Below are positions 15,530 through 24,485 of a stretch of 42,802 nt of DNA, one piece after another. The translations under genes were made by a program, and so were the position numbers. Below the pieces are notes generated by a model. The model saw nothing but the letters and a program-made list of their open reading frames with translations. It had not been told where the DNA came from and searched no databases. Source of the stretch: Streptomyces sp. Ncost-T10-10d (lineage in GTDB: Bacteria; Actinomycetota; Actinomycetes; Streptomycetales; Streptomycetaceae); NCBI RefSeq assembly GCF_900091955.1, contig NZ_FMDF01000150.1, positions 1 through 42,802 of the forward strand. The letters are read 5' to 3'. The number at the start of each line of letters is the position of its first letter. Position 1 is the first letter of the stretch.

Positions 15530-18211
15530 GTGACGCCTCGCCCACCCCGTCTCACCGCGCTCGGTACGGCGGCGACCCTGCTCGTCGGAGGTCTGCTGAC
15601 CGCAGTGCCGTCCGCCCAGGCGGCAGGCAGTGCCCGCACCGACTCCCCGGCGAAGGCCGCGGCCGCCCGGCCGGCCCCCGCCATCACGCCGACCCCGCAG
15701 TCCGTGAAGACCCGGGCCGACCGGATCACCATCAGTCCGACCGTCACCGTGGTGGCGGGCGGAACCTCCGACCAATCCGCCTTCCAGGTCGTGGAGAGCG
15801 CGCTGCGCCGGGCCGGCGCCCAGCGCGTCGTCCGCAGCGACAGACCCGCCCGGACCGGGCTCACCGTCCATGTCGGTGATGCGGCCGCGCTCACCGCGCA
15901 AGGGATCGAGGGCCCGTCCGCGCTGCCCGCCGACGGCTATGTCCTCGGCATCGGCGCCGGTCGCATCGTCCTCGCCGGCAAGGACACCACCGGCACGTAC
16001 TACGCCGCGCAGACCCTGCGGCAGGTCCTGCCGCAGGTGAAGCATCCGGGTGTCCAGGTCGCCGGACTTGCGATACGCGACTGGCCCGGCACCGCACTGC
16101 GCGGCGTCATCGAGGGTTTCTACGGCACCCCGTGGTCGCACGAGGCCAGGCTCGACCAGCTCGACTACTACGGCGAGCACAAGATGAACATCTATGTGTA
16201 CTCGCCGAAGGACGACCCGTATCTCCGCGCGAAGTGGCGCGACGCCTACCCCGCCGACCGGCTGGCCCAGATCAAGGAACTCACCGACCGGGCCGTCCAG
16301 CGGCATGTGGAGTTCACGTATGCGCTCTCGCCCGGCCTCTCCGTCTGTTACAGCTCGGACGCCGATGCCAAGGCGCTGGTCGACAAGTTCCAGACGATCT
16401 GGGACATCGGCGTACGGACCTTCGCCGTGCCGCTCGACGACATCAGCTACACCGACTGGAACTGCGCCGAGGACAAGGCGAAGTGGGGGACCGGCGGCGC
16501 TGCGGCAGGCGCGGCGCAGGCCTATCTGCTCAACCGGGTCAACAAGGAGTTCATCTCCACCCACCCGGGCGCCCAGCCGCTCCAGATGGTCCCCACCGAG
16601 TACTACAACGTCTCCGCGTCGCCGTACAAGAAGGCGCTGTCCGAGCAGCTCGACCCCGATGTCCTCGTCGAATGGACCGGTGTCGGTGTTGTCGCGCCGA
16701 CCATGACCGTCGCACAGGCCGACGCCGCCCGCACGGTCTTCAACCACCCGATCCTGACGTGGGACAACTACCCGGTCAACGATTATGCGACCAACCGGCT
16801 GCTGCTCGGCCCGTTCAACGGGCGGGAGAAGGGTCTGCCCGGCAAGCTGGCCGGGATCACCGCCAACCCGATGATCCAGCCGTACGCCTCGAAGATCGCG
16901 CTCCATACCGTTGCCGACTATGCCTGGAACGACGCCGCGTACGACCCCCGCGCCTCATGGGGCGAGGGACTCAAGGAGTACGCGGGCGGCGACCCTCGCA
17001 CGGAAAAGGCGCTGCGGGCCTTCGCCGACGTCAACTACAGCTCGGCACTCAACAAGGACCAGGCCCCCGAACTGGCGGCGGAGATCGCCGACTACTGGAA
17101 GTCCGGTGACACCACCCGGCTTTCCTCGGTCCTGGGTGCGCTCGGCTCGGCGCCCGACCGGTTGCGCAGCAGCCTCCCGGACCGCGGCTTCATCGCCGAC
17201 TCCGGCCCCTGGCTGGATGCGACCGAGTCCTGGGCGACCGCCGCCCGCACTGCCCTGCGCATGGTCGAGGCGGCCCGGGCCGGAAAGGGAGCGCAGGCAT
17301 GGGAGCTCCGGCAGCAGCTTCCGGCACAGGTCGCCGCGGCGAAGTCCTTCACGTACACCGGCCTCGACGGCCGCAAGGTGCCGGTCGCTGTCGGCGACGG
17401 GGTGCTGGACCGGTTCATCGACGCGGCGAACGCCGAGCACGACCGGATCCTCGGAGTGAGCGGGCGGCTCTCGGCATCGACGAGCCTGGGCACGTATCAG
17501 AGCAACACGCTCGCGCGGATGCTGGACGGCGACGACTCCACCTACTTCTGGAGCGACGGCGCGCCCGCCGCAGGTGACCAGATCACCGTGGACCTCGGGC
17601 GGGCGCGGGACATCGGCGACATCACGCTCGCCATGGCCAAGCCGGGCAGTACCGACGACTACCTCCACGCAGGGGTGCTCGAGTACTCGGCCGACGGGCA
17701 GAGCTGGCAGCAGCTCACCGCCTTCTCCGGGAAGCCGGACGTCACCGCGACCGTGGCCGCCGGAACGAAGGCCCGCTATGTGCGGGCACGGGCGACCGCG
17801 GGTCAGGACAACTGGCTCGTCGTACGGGAGTTCAACGTCCTGACCCAGGACGGGGCGGTGACCGGCGGACCGCCCGCCGCGAACGGGTCCTCGCTGCGGG
17901 CGGCGTCCGACGGAGACCCGGGCACCGTCTACCGGGCCGCTCGCGCTCCGGAGGCCGGGGAGGCGCTGGAGATGGGGCTCGTCGCCGCGCGTCCCGTGCG
18001 GTCCGTCACCGTCCTGCGGCCGACCGGGTCGGCGGGCCGGGCCGACATCCAGCTGCGGGGCACCGACGGAACGTGGCAGACCGTCGGCGCGCTCGTCGGC
18101 CCGTACACCGAGGTATCCACCGCGGGCCGTGAGGCCGACGCGGTACGCCTGGTCTGGAGCGCGGGGCCGGCGGCGCCGCAGATCGCCGAAGTGGTGGTCG
18201 GCCAGGACTGA
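15530..18211 (+). CDS. Secreted GH84 beta-N-acetylglucosaminidase with CBM32-like domain
   Basis: 893 residues. The Sec signal peptide ends at AQA (about residue 34). It is followed by an N-terminal GH20b-like alpha/beta domain (about 50-180), then the GH84 barrel (about 185-480). Hallmarks are RGVIEGFYGTPWS, MNIYVYSPKDDPY and the catalytic pair in VPLDDIS, which performs substrate-assisted hydrolysis of GlcNAc linkages. A helical region is followed by an F5/8 type C/CBM32-like domain near 640-770 and a further small beta domain. The GTG at 15530 lies just after GGAGG (15521-15525). An in-frame GTG at 15512 lacks a ribosome site. It probably releases GlcNAc from exogenous glycans; control by DasR is inferred from the operator upstream. 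Confidence 0.92.
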   Translation: MTPRPPRLTALGTAATLLVGGLLTAVPSAQAAGSARTDSPAKAAAARPAPAITPTPQSVKTRADRITISPTVTVVAGGTSDQSAFQVVESALRRAGAQRVVRSDRPARTGLTVHVGDAAALTAQGIEGPSALPADGYVLGIGAGRIVLAGKDTTGTYYAAQTLRQVLPQVKHPGVQVAGLAIRDWPGTALRGVIEGFYGTPWSHEARLDQLDYYGEHKMNIYVYSPKDDPYLRAKWRDAYPADRLAQIKELTDRAVQRHVEFTYALSPGLSVCYSSDADAKALVDKFQTIWDIGVRTFAVPLDDISYTDWNCAEDKAKWGTGGAAAGAAQAYLLNRVNKEFISTHPGAQPLQMVPTEYYNVSASPYKKALSEQLDPDVLVEWTGVGVVAPTMTVAQADAARTVFNHPILTWDNYPVNDYATNRLLLGPFNGREKGLPGKLAGITANPMIQPYASKIALHTVADYAWNDAAYDPRASWGEGLKEYAGGDPRTEKALRAFADVNYSSALNKDQAPELAAEIADYWKSGDTTRLSSVLGALGSAPDRLRSSLPDRGFIADSGPWLDATESWATAARTALRMVEAARAGKGAQAWELRQQLPAQVAAAKSFTYTGLDGRKVPVAVGDGVLDRFIDAANAEHDRILGVSGRLSASTSLGTYQSNTLARMLDGDDSTYFWSDGAPAAGDQITVDLGRARDIGDITLAMAKPGSTDDYLHAGVLEYSADGQSWQQLTAFSGKPDVTATVAAGTKARYVRARATAGQDNWLVVREFNVLTQDGAVTGGPPAANGSSLRAASDGDPGTVYRAARAPEAGEALEMGLVAARPVRSVTVLRPTGSAGRADIQLRGTDGTWQTVGALVGPYTEVSTAGREADAVRLVWSAGPAAPQIAEVVVGQD

Positions 18212-18282
18212 GGCCTGACGGGCGGATCGCGGGCGGGATCGCGCCGTCCTCCTTCCCGGTCGTGCCCGTGGACCCGTTCCAC

Positions 18283-18320
18283 GCCCGTTCCGGCCCGAAG
18301 TGTTTCGGGCCGGAACGGGC
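18283..18320 (+). terminator. Perfect 17-bp hairpin with GTGT loop
   Basis: The arms 18283-18299 and 18304-18320 are exact complements, 72 bp after the GH84 stop. No T-run, as usual in this genome. Confidence 0.8.
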
Positions 18321-18437
18321 GCATCCATGTCCGCCTCAGGCCGAAACCGGCATCGGCGGGTTGTTCCCAGAGGGGCAAGCGACCGCTTAGTATGCGCCGG
18401 AGCAGTGGTAATGCCGACAGTGTTGTGGAGGCCCCTC

Positions 18438-19406
18438 ATGCAGGCATGGCGAGTGCACCGGAACGGCGAGCCGAGCGAGGTGATGCGGCTCGAAGAGACC
18501 GACCGGCCCACGCCCGGCGACGGGCAGGTGCTCATCGAGGTGCTCGCGGCGAACATCAACTTCCCCGACGCGCTGCTCTGCCGCGGCCAGTACCAGGTGC
18601 GGCCGCCGCTGCCGTTCACACCCGGCGTGGAGATCTGCGGCAGGACGGCGGACGGACGGAGGGTGCTCGCCACCCCCGCCCTGCCGAACGGCGGATTCGC
18701 CGAGTACGTCGTCGCGGACGAGTCGGCCCTTCTGCCCGCCCCGGACGCCCTCGACGACGCCGAGGCCGCTGCCCTGCACATCGGTTACCAGACCGGCTGG
18801 TTCGGCCTGCACCGCAGGGCGCACCTCCAGGCGGGCGAGACCCTCCTGGTCCACGCCGCGGCCGGCGGTGTCGGCAGCGCGGCCGTGCAGCTCGGCAAGG
18901 CGGCCGGAGCCACCGTCATCGGGGTCGTCGGCGGCTCCGAGAAGGCGAAGATCGCCGCAGAACTCGGCTGCGACCTGGTCATCGACCGCCGCAGCGAGGA
19001 CATCGTCGCCGCGGTCAAGGAAGCCACCGGCGGGCGCGGCGCCGACGTGGTGTACGACCCGGTCGGTGGCGAGGCGTACGCCACGTCCGTGAAGTGCATC
19101 GCCTTCGAGGGCCGGGTCGTCGTCGTGGGCTTCGCGAGCGGCGCCATCCCCACCCCGGCGCTGAACCACGCCCTCGTCAAGAACTACTCGATCCTCGGAC
19201 TCCACTGGGGCCTGTACAACACCAAGGACCCGGCCGCGGTCCGCGCCTGCCACGACGAACTCACCCGGCTCGCGGCTCAGGGCGTCATCAAGCCGCTGAT
19301 CAGCGAGCGGGTCGAGCTGGCCGGGGCCGCGGTGGCCGTCCAGCGGGTCGCCGACGGCATCAGCACCGGCCGGATCGTCGTCCTCCCGACAGGAGCCGCC
19401 CGATGA
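18438..19406 (+). CDS. NADPH:quinone oxidoreductase, zinc-independent MDR family
   Basis: 322 residues. The GroES-like N-terminal half (VLIEVLAANINFPDALLCRGQYQ...PFTPGVEICG) lacks the zinc-binding Cys cluster. The Rossmann half has the NADPH motif HAAAGGVGSAAVQLGKAAG (about 136-154). This is the quinone reductase/enoyl reductase-like branch, reducing quinones or alpha,beta-unsaturated carbonyls. The ATG at 18438 follows GGAGG (18427-18431) by 6 nt; in-frame codons back to 18300 would run over the terminator loop. It overlaps the next gene by ATGA and leads a three-gene operon with two acyl-CoA dehydrogenases, suggesting fatty-acyl or branched-acyl degradation. Confidence 0.9.
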   Translation: MQAWRVHRNGEPSEVMRLEETDRPTPGDGQVLIEVLAANINFPDALLCRGQYQVRPPLPFTPGVEICGRTADGRRVLATPALPNGGFAEYVVADESALLPAPDALDDAEAAALHIGYQTGWFGLHRRAHLQAGETLLVHAAAGGVGSAAVQLGKAAGATVIGVVGGSEKAKIAAELGCDLVIDRRSEDIVAAVKEATGGRGADVVYDPVGGEAYATSVKCIAFEGRVVVVGFASGAIPTPALNHALVKNYSILGLHWGLYNTKDPAAVRACHDELTRLAAQGVIKPLISERVELAGAAVAVQRVADGISTGRIVVLPTGAAR

Positions 19407-20590
19407 CAACCCCTGACGCGGACGAAATCCGCCGCCGTACCCAGGACCTGCTGGCCGCGCACCCCCCGGTCACCACCGACCGCACCGAGTTCCTCAAGGC
19501 CCGCTTCGACGCCGGACTCGCCTGGGTGCACTATCCGGCCGGCCTCGGCGGCCTCGACGCGCCGCGCTCCCTGCAGCCCGTCGTGGACGCCGAACTCGCC
19601 GCCGCGGGCGCCCCCGACAACGATCCGCGCCGGATCGGCATCGGCCTCGGCATGGCCGCCCCCACCATCCTCGGCTACGGCACGGACGAGCAGAAGCAGC
19701 GCTTCCTGCGCCCGTTGTGGGTCGGCGAGGAGGTCTGGTGCCAGCTCTTCAGTGAACCGGGCGCCGGTTCCGACCTCGCCGCACTCGGCACCCGGGCCGT
19801 ACGCGACGGCGAGGACTGGGTGGTCGACGGACAGAAGGTCTGGACGTCCAGCGCCCATCTGGCCCGCTGGGCGATCCTCATCGCCCGCACCGACCCGGAC
19901 CAGCCCAAGCACCGCGGCATCAGCTACTTCATCTGCGACATGACCGACCCCGGCGTCGAGGTCAGGCCGCTGCGCCAGATCACCGGCGAGGCCGAGTTCA
20001 ACGAGGTCTTTCTGACCGGCGTGCGCATCCCGGACAGCAGGCGCCTCGGCCCGGTCGGCGAAGGCTGGAAGGTCGCCCGGACCACCCTGATGAACGAGCG
20101 GGTCTCCATCGGCGGAGCACGCATCCCACGCGAGGGCGGCATGATCGGCCCGGTGGCCCGCACCTGGCGCGCGCGTCCCGAACTGCGCACCCACGACCTC
20201 CATCAGCGACTGTTGACCCTCTGGGTCGAGGCCGAGGTGGCCAGGCTCACCGGCACCAGGCTGCGCCAGCAGCTCGTCGCCGGACAGCCCGGTCCCGAAG
20301 GCTCCGGTATGAAGCTCGCCTTCGCCCGCCTCAACCAGGAGATCAGCGGCCTGGAAGTCGAACTCCTCGGCCAGGAAGGTCTGTTGTACAGCGACTGGAC
20401 CATGCGCCGCCCGGAGCTCGTCGACTTCACCGGACGTGATGCCGGCTACCGCTACCTCCGTTCCAAGGGCAACTCCATCGAGGGCGGCACCAGTGAGGTG
20501 CTGCTCAACATCGTTGCCGAGCGCGTCCTCGGCCTGCCCGTCGAGCCGCGCAACGACAAGGACGTCGCCTGGAAGGACCTGGCCCGATGA
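19403..20590 (+). CDS. Acyl-CoA dehydrogenase (first of a pair)
   Basis: 395 residues with the full ACAD layout: helical N-domain, beta middle domain with the FAD-contacting WCQLFSEPGAGSDLA and VDGQKVWTSSAH motifs, and a C-terminal helical domain ending in GNSIEGGTSEVLLNIVAERVLGLP. The flavoprotein oxidises an acyl-CoA at C2-C3 and passes electrons to ETF. It overlaps both neighbours by ATGA. Pairs of dissimilar ACADs in one operon often form heteromers in actinobacteria (as with FadE pairs for steroid side chains). This first member looks like the longer, canonical subunit. Confidence 0.93.
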   Translation: MTTPDADEIRRRTQDLLAAHPPVTTDRTEFLKARFDAGLAWVHYPAGLGGLDAPRSLQPVVDAELAAAGAPDNDPRRIGIGLGMAAPTILGYGTDEQKQRFLRPLWVGEEVWCQLFSEPGAGSDLAALGTRAVRDGEDWVVDGQKVWTSSAHLARWAILIARTDPDQPKHRGISYFICDMTDPGVEVRPLRQITGEAEFNEVFLTGVRIPDSRRLGPVGEGWKVARTTLMNERVSIGGARIPREGGMIGPVARTWRARPELRTHDLHQRLLTLWVEAEVARLTGTRLRQQLVAGQPGPEGSGMKLAFARLNQEISGLEVELLGQEGLLYSDWTMRRPELVDFTGRDAGYRYLRSKGNSIEGGTSEVLLNIVAERVLGLPVEPRNDKDVAWKDLAR

Positions 20591-21717
20591 GCGCACCGAC
20601 CGAAGAGACCCAGGCACCCGATCTGCTGTACTCGGAGGCCGAGGACGATCTGCGGGCAGCGGTGCGTTCGCTGCTCGCCGGTCGGTGCGACGCGCCGACG
20701 GTGCTCGCCCGCGTCGAGTCCGACACGCCGTACGACCCGCAGCTCTGGAGAGCCCTCGCCGCCGGCATCGGCACCGCCGGGCTGCTGGTGCCGGAGAAGC
20801 TGGGCGGGCAGGGTGCAGGACACCGGGAGGCCGCGGTGGTGCTGGAGGAGCTGGGCCGCAGCGTCGCCCCCGCGCCGTATCTGACGAGCGCGGTCGTCGC
20901 CACCGAGACGCTCCTCGCGCTTGCGGCGCTGGACGGACCGGTCGTCGAACTCCTCGGCGACCTCGCCACCGGACGCAGGATCGCGGTCCTCGCCGTGCCG
21001 TTCGCCGCCCCGGCGCCCGCCGCGGCGCAACCGGCCGGTGTCGTGGCCGGCGCGGTGCAGGGGATGGTGACCGGGGTTGCCGACGCGGCCGCGGCCGATG
21101 TGCTGCTGGTGCCGACGACCGACGGTCTGTACGCGGTGGAGACCGGCTCCGCCGGTGTCACCGTCGAGCCGCTCGTTTCGCTCGATCTGACCCGCCCGCT
21201 CGCCACTGTCAACCTCGCCGGAGCGGCCGGAACCCGCCTGGCCGACGGTGCGTCCGCGGTCTCCGCCGTGCGCCGAGGGCTGCTGGCGGGCGCTGGACTG
21301 CTCGCCTCCGAACAGCTCGGACTCGCCGAGTGGTGCCTGACCGAGACGGTCCGCTACACCCGTGAACGACACCAGTTCAACCGGCCCGTCGGTTCGTTCC
21401 AGTCCCTCAAGCACCGCATGGCGCAGCTCTGGCTGGAGGTCGTGTCGGCCCGCGCCGCCGCGCGAAACGCCGCGGACGCCCTCGCGACCGGCAGTCCCGA
21501 CACGCCGTTGGCGGTGGCCGTCGCGCAGGCGTACTGCTCGAAGGTCGCGGTGCACGCGGCGGAGGAGTGCATCCAGCTGCACGGCGGCATCGGCATGACC
21601 TGGGAGCACCCGGCGCACCTGTACCTCAAGCGCGCCAAGGCCGACTCGATCGCGTACGGCACGGCCGGACACCATCGCGAGGCCATTGCCGAACTCGTGG
21701 AACTGCCCGCACCGTAA
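20587..21717 (+). CDS. Acyl-CoA dehydrogenase (second of the pair)
   Basis: 376 residues. The N-terminal helical domain (VLVPEKLGGQGAGHREAAVVLEELGRS) and C-terminal domain (ERHQFNRPVGSFQSLKHRMAQLW...CIQLHGGIGMTWEHPAHLYLKRAKADS) are clear. The middle domain is poorly conserved and rich in Ala/Val. TWEH carries the Glu at the position often used as catalytic base, so this chain may supply the base while its partner supplies most FAD contacts. That is inference from paired FadE enzymes. Starts at an ATGA overlap; a terminator follows 38 bp after the stop. Confidence 0.92.
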   Translation: MSAPTEETQAPDLLYSEAEDDLRAAVRSLLAGRCDAPTVLARVESDTPYDPQLWRALAAGIGTAGLLVPEKLGGQGAGHREAAVVLEELGRSVAPAPYLTSAVVATETLLALAALDGPVVELLGDLATGRRIAVLAVPFAAPAPAAAQPAGVVAGAVQGMVTGVADAAAADVLLVPTTDGLYAVETGSAGVTVEPLVSLDLTRPLATVNLAGAAGTRLADGASAVSAVRRGLLAGAGLLASEQLGLAEWCLTETVRYTRERHQFNRPVGSFQSLKHRMAQLWLEVVSARAAARNAADALATGSPDTPLAVAVAQAYCSKVAVHAAEECIQLHGGIGMTWEHPAHLYLKRAKADSIAYGTAGHHREAIAELVELPAP

Positions 21718-21755
21718 CCGGACGCGGGGAACGCCCCGCGACACAGCGGGACTTG

Positions 21756-21789
21756 GGAGCGGAGGTGCGTGTTCACGCACCTCCGCTCC
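21756..21789 (+). terminator. Perfect 16-bp inverted repeat after the ACAD operon
   Basis: The arms 21756-21771 and 21774-21789 are exact complements separated by TT. It separates the acyl-CoA dehydrogenase operon from the nickel transporter. Confidence 0.8.
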
Positions 21790-21840
21790 GCCGTTTCCTC
21801 GCCCGGCGGGGTACCGAGCATCCCTTTACCTGTTGTTTAA

Positions 21841-21857
21841 TTGCGACTAACTCGCAA
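21841..21857. promoter_or_regulatory. Nur-box-like operator of the nickel transporter
   Basis: TTGCGA-CTAAC-TCGCAA is a perfect palindrome with 5-nt spacer (19 bp counting the flanking A and T). It fits the published Nur consensus tTGCaa-N5-ttGCAA at every strongly conserved base. Nur is the nickel-sensing Fur-family repressor of nikABCDE in S. coelicolor. A TTTACC (21825-21830) and TAACTC (21848-21853) pair 17 bp apart would place the site over the -10. Confidence 0.75.
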
Positions 21858-21891
21858 TAACAGTCGATCTTCAATAAGGGATGTGCAGAGT

Positions 21892-23496
21892 ATGACGGCC
21901 CGATCGATACGGGGAGCGGCCGCCGCGACAATGGCGACCGTGCTGTCCTTGACCGCGGCAGCCTGCTCACAACCGGGTGGCTCGGACGGCAGCAACTCCG
22001 GTTCGGGCGCCGGGGACACGGCGGTGGTCGGTATCGCCTACGAGCCCGACAGCCTCAGCCCGCTCCTCGGCTACGGCAAGGACGGCAACTCCAAGATCTT
22101 CGACGGGCTGCTCGCCCTCGACGGGAACATGAAGCTGCGGCCCGCGCTCGCCACCGCCCTGCCCGAGGTGAGCGACGACGGACTGACGTACACGTACAAG
22201 CTCCGCCGCGGCGTGAAATTCAGTGACGGGAAGCCGTTCGGCGCCGAGGACGTCGTCTTCACCTACCGCACCATCCTGGACGAGAAGACCAACAACGCGT
22301 CCCGGACCGAACTCGACGCGGTGAAGAGCGTCGAAGCGTCCGGCGACGACACCGTCGTCTTCACGCTCAAGTACCCCTACGCGCCCTTCGCCCAGCGCAC
22401 CGTCCTGCCCATCGCCCCCGAACACGTCGCGGGCAGGCAGGACGTCAACACCGGCGCCTTCACCACCCACCCCATCGGCACCGGACCCTACGTTCTCACC
22501 AAGTGGTCCAAGGGCGAGAAGCTGAGCTTCAAGGCCAACCCCGACTACTGGGGCGGCGCACCGAAGGTGAAGAAGTTCACCATGGCGATCATCAAGGACG
22601 ACGACGTACGCGTCACCCGGCTGCGCTCCGGCGAGCTCGACGGCGCGATCCTGCCCCCCAACCTGGCCAAGGGTTTCGCCCGCGACAGCGGCACGCGCAC
22701 GTACGCCGCCACGACGTACGACTACCGCACCGTGACCCTGCCCACCCACAACGTGGTCGCGGGCGACACCGCGATCCGGCGCGCTCTCGATGTCGCCGTC
22801 GACCGGCAGGCCATGGTCGACTCCATACTCAACGGCGAGGGCAGGGCCGCCTATGGCCCCGTCCCCACCGACAGCGAGTGGTTCGCCAAGGGCACCGAAC
22901 GCACCCACGACCTCGACGCCGCGAAGAAGATCCTCGACGACGCCGGGTGGAAGCCCGGCAAGGACGGCATCCGCGCCAAGGACGGCGTACGCGCCGCGTT
23001 CCCGCTCTGGTACCTCACCGGCGACAAGCTCCGTCAGGACCACGCGCTCGCCTACGCCTCCGACGCCAAGAAGGCCGGCATAGACATCACCACCGAGGCC
23101 GGCACCTGGGAGGTCATCGAACCCCGGATGGAGCAGGACGCGGTCCTCGCCGGCGGCGGATCGCCCGCCGACCCCGACTTCGACCAGTACACCCTGCTGA
23201 AGTCCTCGCTCGCGGGCGACGGCTTCAACAACATGGCGTGGTACGACAACAAGGCCGTGGACCAGGCCCTCGAAGCGGGCCGCAGGAGCGGTGACACGGC
23301 CGAGCGCAAGGCCGCCTACGACACCGTCCAGCGCGAACTGGTGAAGAACCCCGGCTATACCTTCCTCACCCACATCGACCATCTCTACGTCGTGAAGGAC
23401 CGTTTCGGTGCGCTCACCACCCAGGTGGAACCGCACGACCACGGTCTGGCATCCGGCCCGTGGTGGAACGTCGAGGACTGGACGCCGAAGAAGTGA
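21892..23496 (+). CDS. nikA: Nickel ABC transporter substrate-binding lipoprotein
   Basis: 534 residues. The lipoprotein signal peptide has lipobox TAAAC (about residue 24) and a Gly/Ser linker. The rest is a family 5 (SBP_bac_5) extracytoplasmic binding protein: YEPDSLSPLLGY, LRRGVKFSDGKPFGAEDVVFTYR and PIGTGPYVLTKW are standard family segments. The family binds peptides, nickel or metallophores. Nickel is chosen because of the Nur-type operator 34 bp upstream and the five-gene nikABCDE order. The ATG at 21892 follows AAGGGA (21876-21881). It shares its last four bases with nikB. Confidence 0.85.
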   Translation: MTARSIRGAAAATMATVLSLTAAACSQPGGSDGSNSGSGAGDTAVVGIAYEPDSLSPLLGYGKDGNSKIFDGLLALDGNMKLRPALATALPEVSDDGLTYTYKLRRGVKFSDGKPFGAEDVVFTYRTILDEKTNNASRTELDAVKSVEASGDDTVVFTLKYPYAPFAQRTVLPIAPEHVAGRQDVNTGAFTTHPIGTGPYVLTKWSKGEKLSFKANPDYWGGAPKVKKFTMAIIKDDDVRVTRLRSGELDGAILPPNLAKGFARDSGTRTYAATTYDYRTVTLPTHNVVAGDTAIRRALDVAVDRQAMVDSILNGEGRAAYGPVPTDSEWFAKGTERTHDLDAAKKILDDAGWKPGKDGIRAKDGVRAAFPLWYLTGDKLRQDHALAYASDAKKAGIDITTEAGTWEVIEPRMEQDAVLAGGGSPADPDFDQYTLLKSSLAGDGFNNMAWYDNKAVDQALEAGRRSGDTAERKAAYDTVQRELVKNPGYTFLTHIDHLYVVKDRFGALTTQVEPHDHGLASGPWWNVEDWTPKK

Positions 23497-24485
23497 ACCA
23501 CCGCCTCCCCTGGGGGCCGATGGGCAGGATGGCGGGACGGCGGGCGCTGCTCGCCGTCCCCGTCCTGGCCGCCGTGACGTTCGGTGTCTTCGCCGTCGCC
23601 GCCGCCTCCCCCTTCGACCCGGTCAAGGCGTACGCGGGCACCGCCGGCCTCACCGCCTCGCAGGAGAACCTCGACCAGCTGCGGGTCAACCTCGGTGTCG
23701 ACCAGCCCCTGGTGACCCGCTGGTGGAACTGGCTGACCTCCGCGCTCAGCGGCGACCTCGGCGACTCCAGTGTGATGCGCCAGCCGGTCGCCGATGTCAT
23801 CGGCGAACGCCTGGGCTGGTCCGTGCTGCTCGCCGCGAGCGCCTTCGGCGTCGCCGTCGTCCTGGGTACGGGCCTCGGTGTGCTGGCCGCACGCAGGCCC
23901 GGCGGCCTGCTCGACCGGTGCGTCAGCTCCGCCGCCTACACGCTCGAAGCCGCACCCGCCTTCTGGCTCGGCCTGCTCGCCATCTGGTTCTTCGCCCTGA
24001 AACTCGATGTGCTCCCGGCCGGCGGCCTCACCGACGCGGCCAGCGACACGGTCACCTTCGGCCAGGTCGCCACCCATCTGGTGCTCCCGGCGGCCGTGCT
24101 CGGGATCTCCCAGCTACCGTGGTTCTTCCTCTACGTACGCCAGGGCGTCGCCGACGCACTGGACGAGGACCCGGTGCGCGGCGCACGCGCCCGTGGACTG
24201 CGCGAACGCACCGTGCTGCTCGGCCACGCACTGCGCTGCGGGATGCTGCCGATGCTCACCCTCATCGGCTCCCGCGTCCCCGAACTCATCACCGGCGCCC
24301 TGCTCGTCGAGACGGTCTTCAGCTGGCCCGGCATCGCCGCGGCCACCGTGCAGGCCGCAACTTCGGTCGACTTCCCGCTGCTCGCGGCGCTCACGGTGCT
24401 CGCCACCGCCGCGGTCGTCCTCGGCAACCTCCTCTCCGATCTGCTGTACGCGATCGCCGACCCGAGGGTGGGCTTCGATGGCTGA
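23493..24485 (+). CDS. nikB: Nickel ABC transporter permease NikB
   Basis: 330 residues, six predicted membrane helices of the DppB/NikB type, with the family's long periplasmic loop after helix 1 (LRVNLGVDQPLVTRWWNWL) and the cytoplasmic EAA loop near DPVRGARARGLRERTVLLGHALR. It starts at a GTG that overlaps the nikA stop (GTGA). An ATG nine codons downstream (23520) is an alternative start. It ends inside the nikC start, an 8-bp overlap indicating translational coupling. Confidence 0.87.
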   Translation: MNHRLPWGPMGRMAGRRALLAVPVLAAVTFGVFAVAAASPFDPVKAYAGTAGLTASQENLDQLRVNLGVDQPLVTRWWNWLTSALSGDLGDSSVMRQPVADVIGERLGWSVLLAASAFGVAVVLGTGLGVLAARRPGGLLDRCVSSAAYTLEAAPAFWLGLLAIWFFALKLDVLPAGGLTDAASDTVTFGQVATHLVLPAAVLGISQLPWFFLYVRQGVADALDEDPVRGARARGLRERTVLLGHALRCGMLPMLTLIGSRVPELITGALLVETVFSWPGIAAATVQAATSVDFPLLAALTVLATAAVVLGNLLSDLLYAIADPRVGFDG

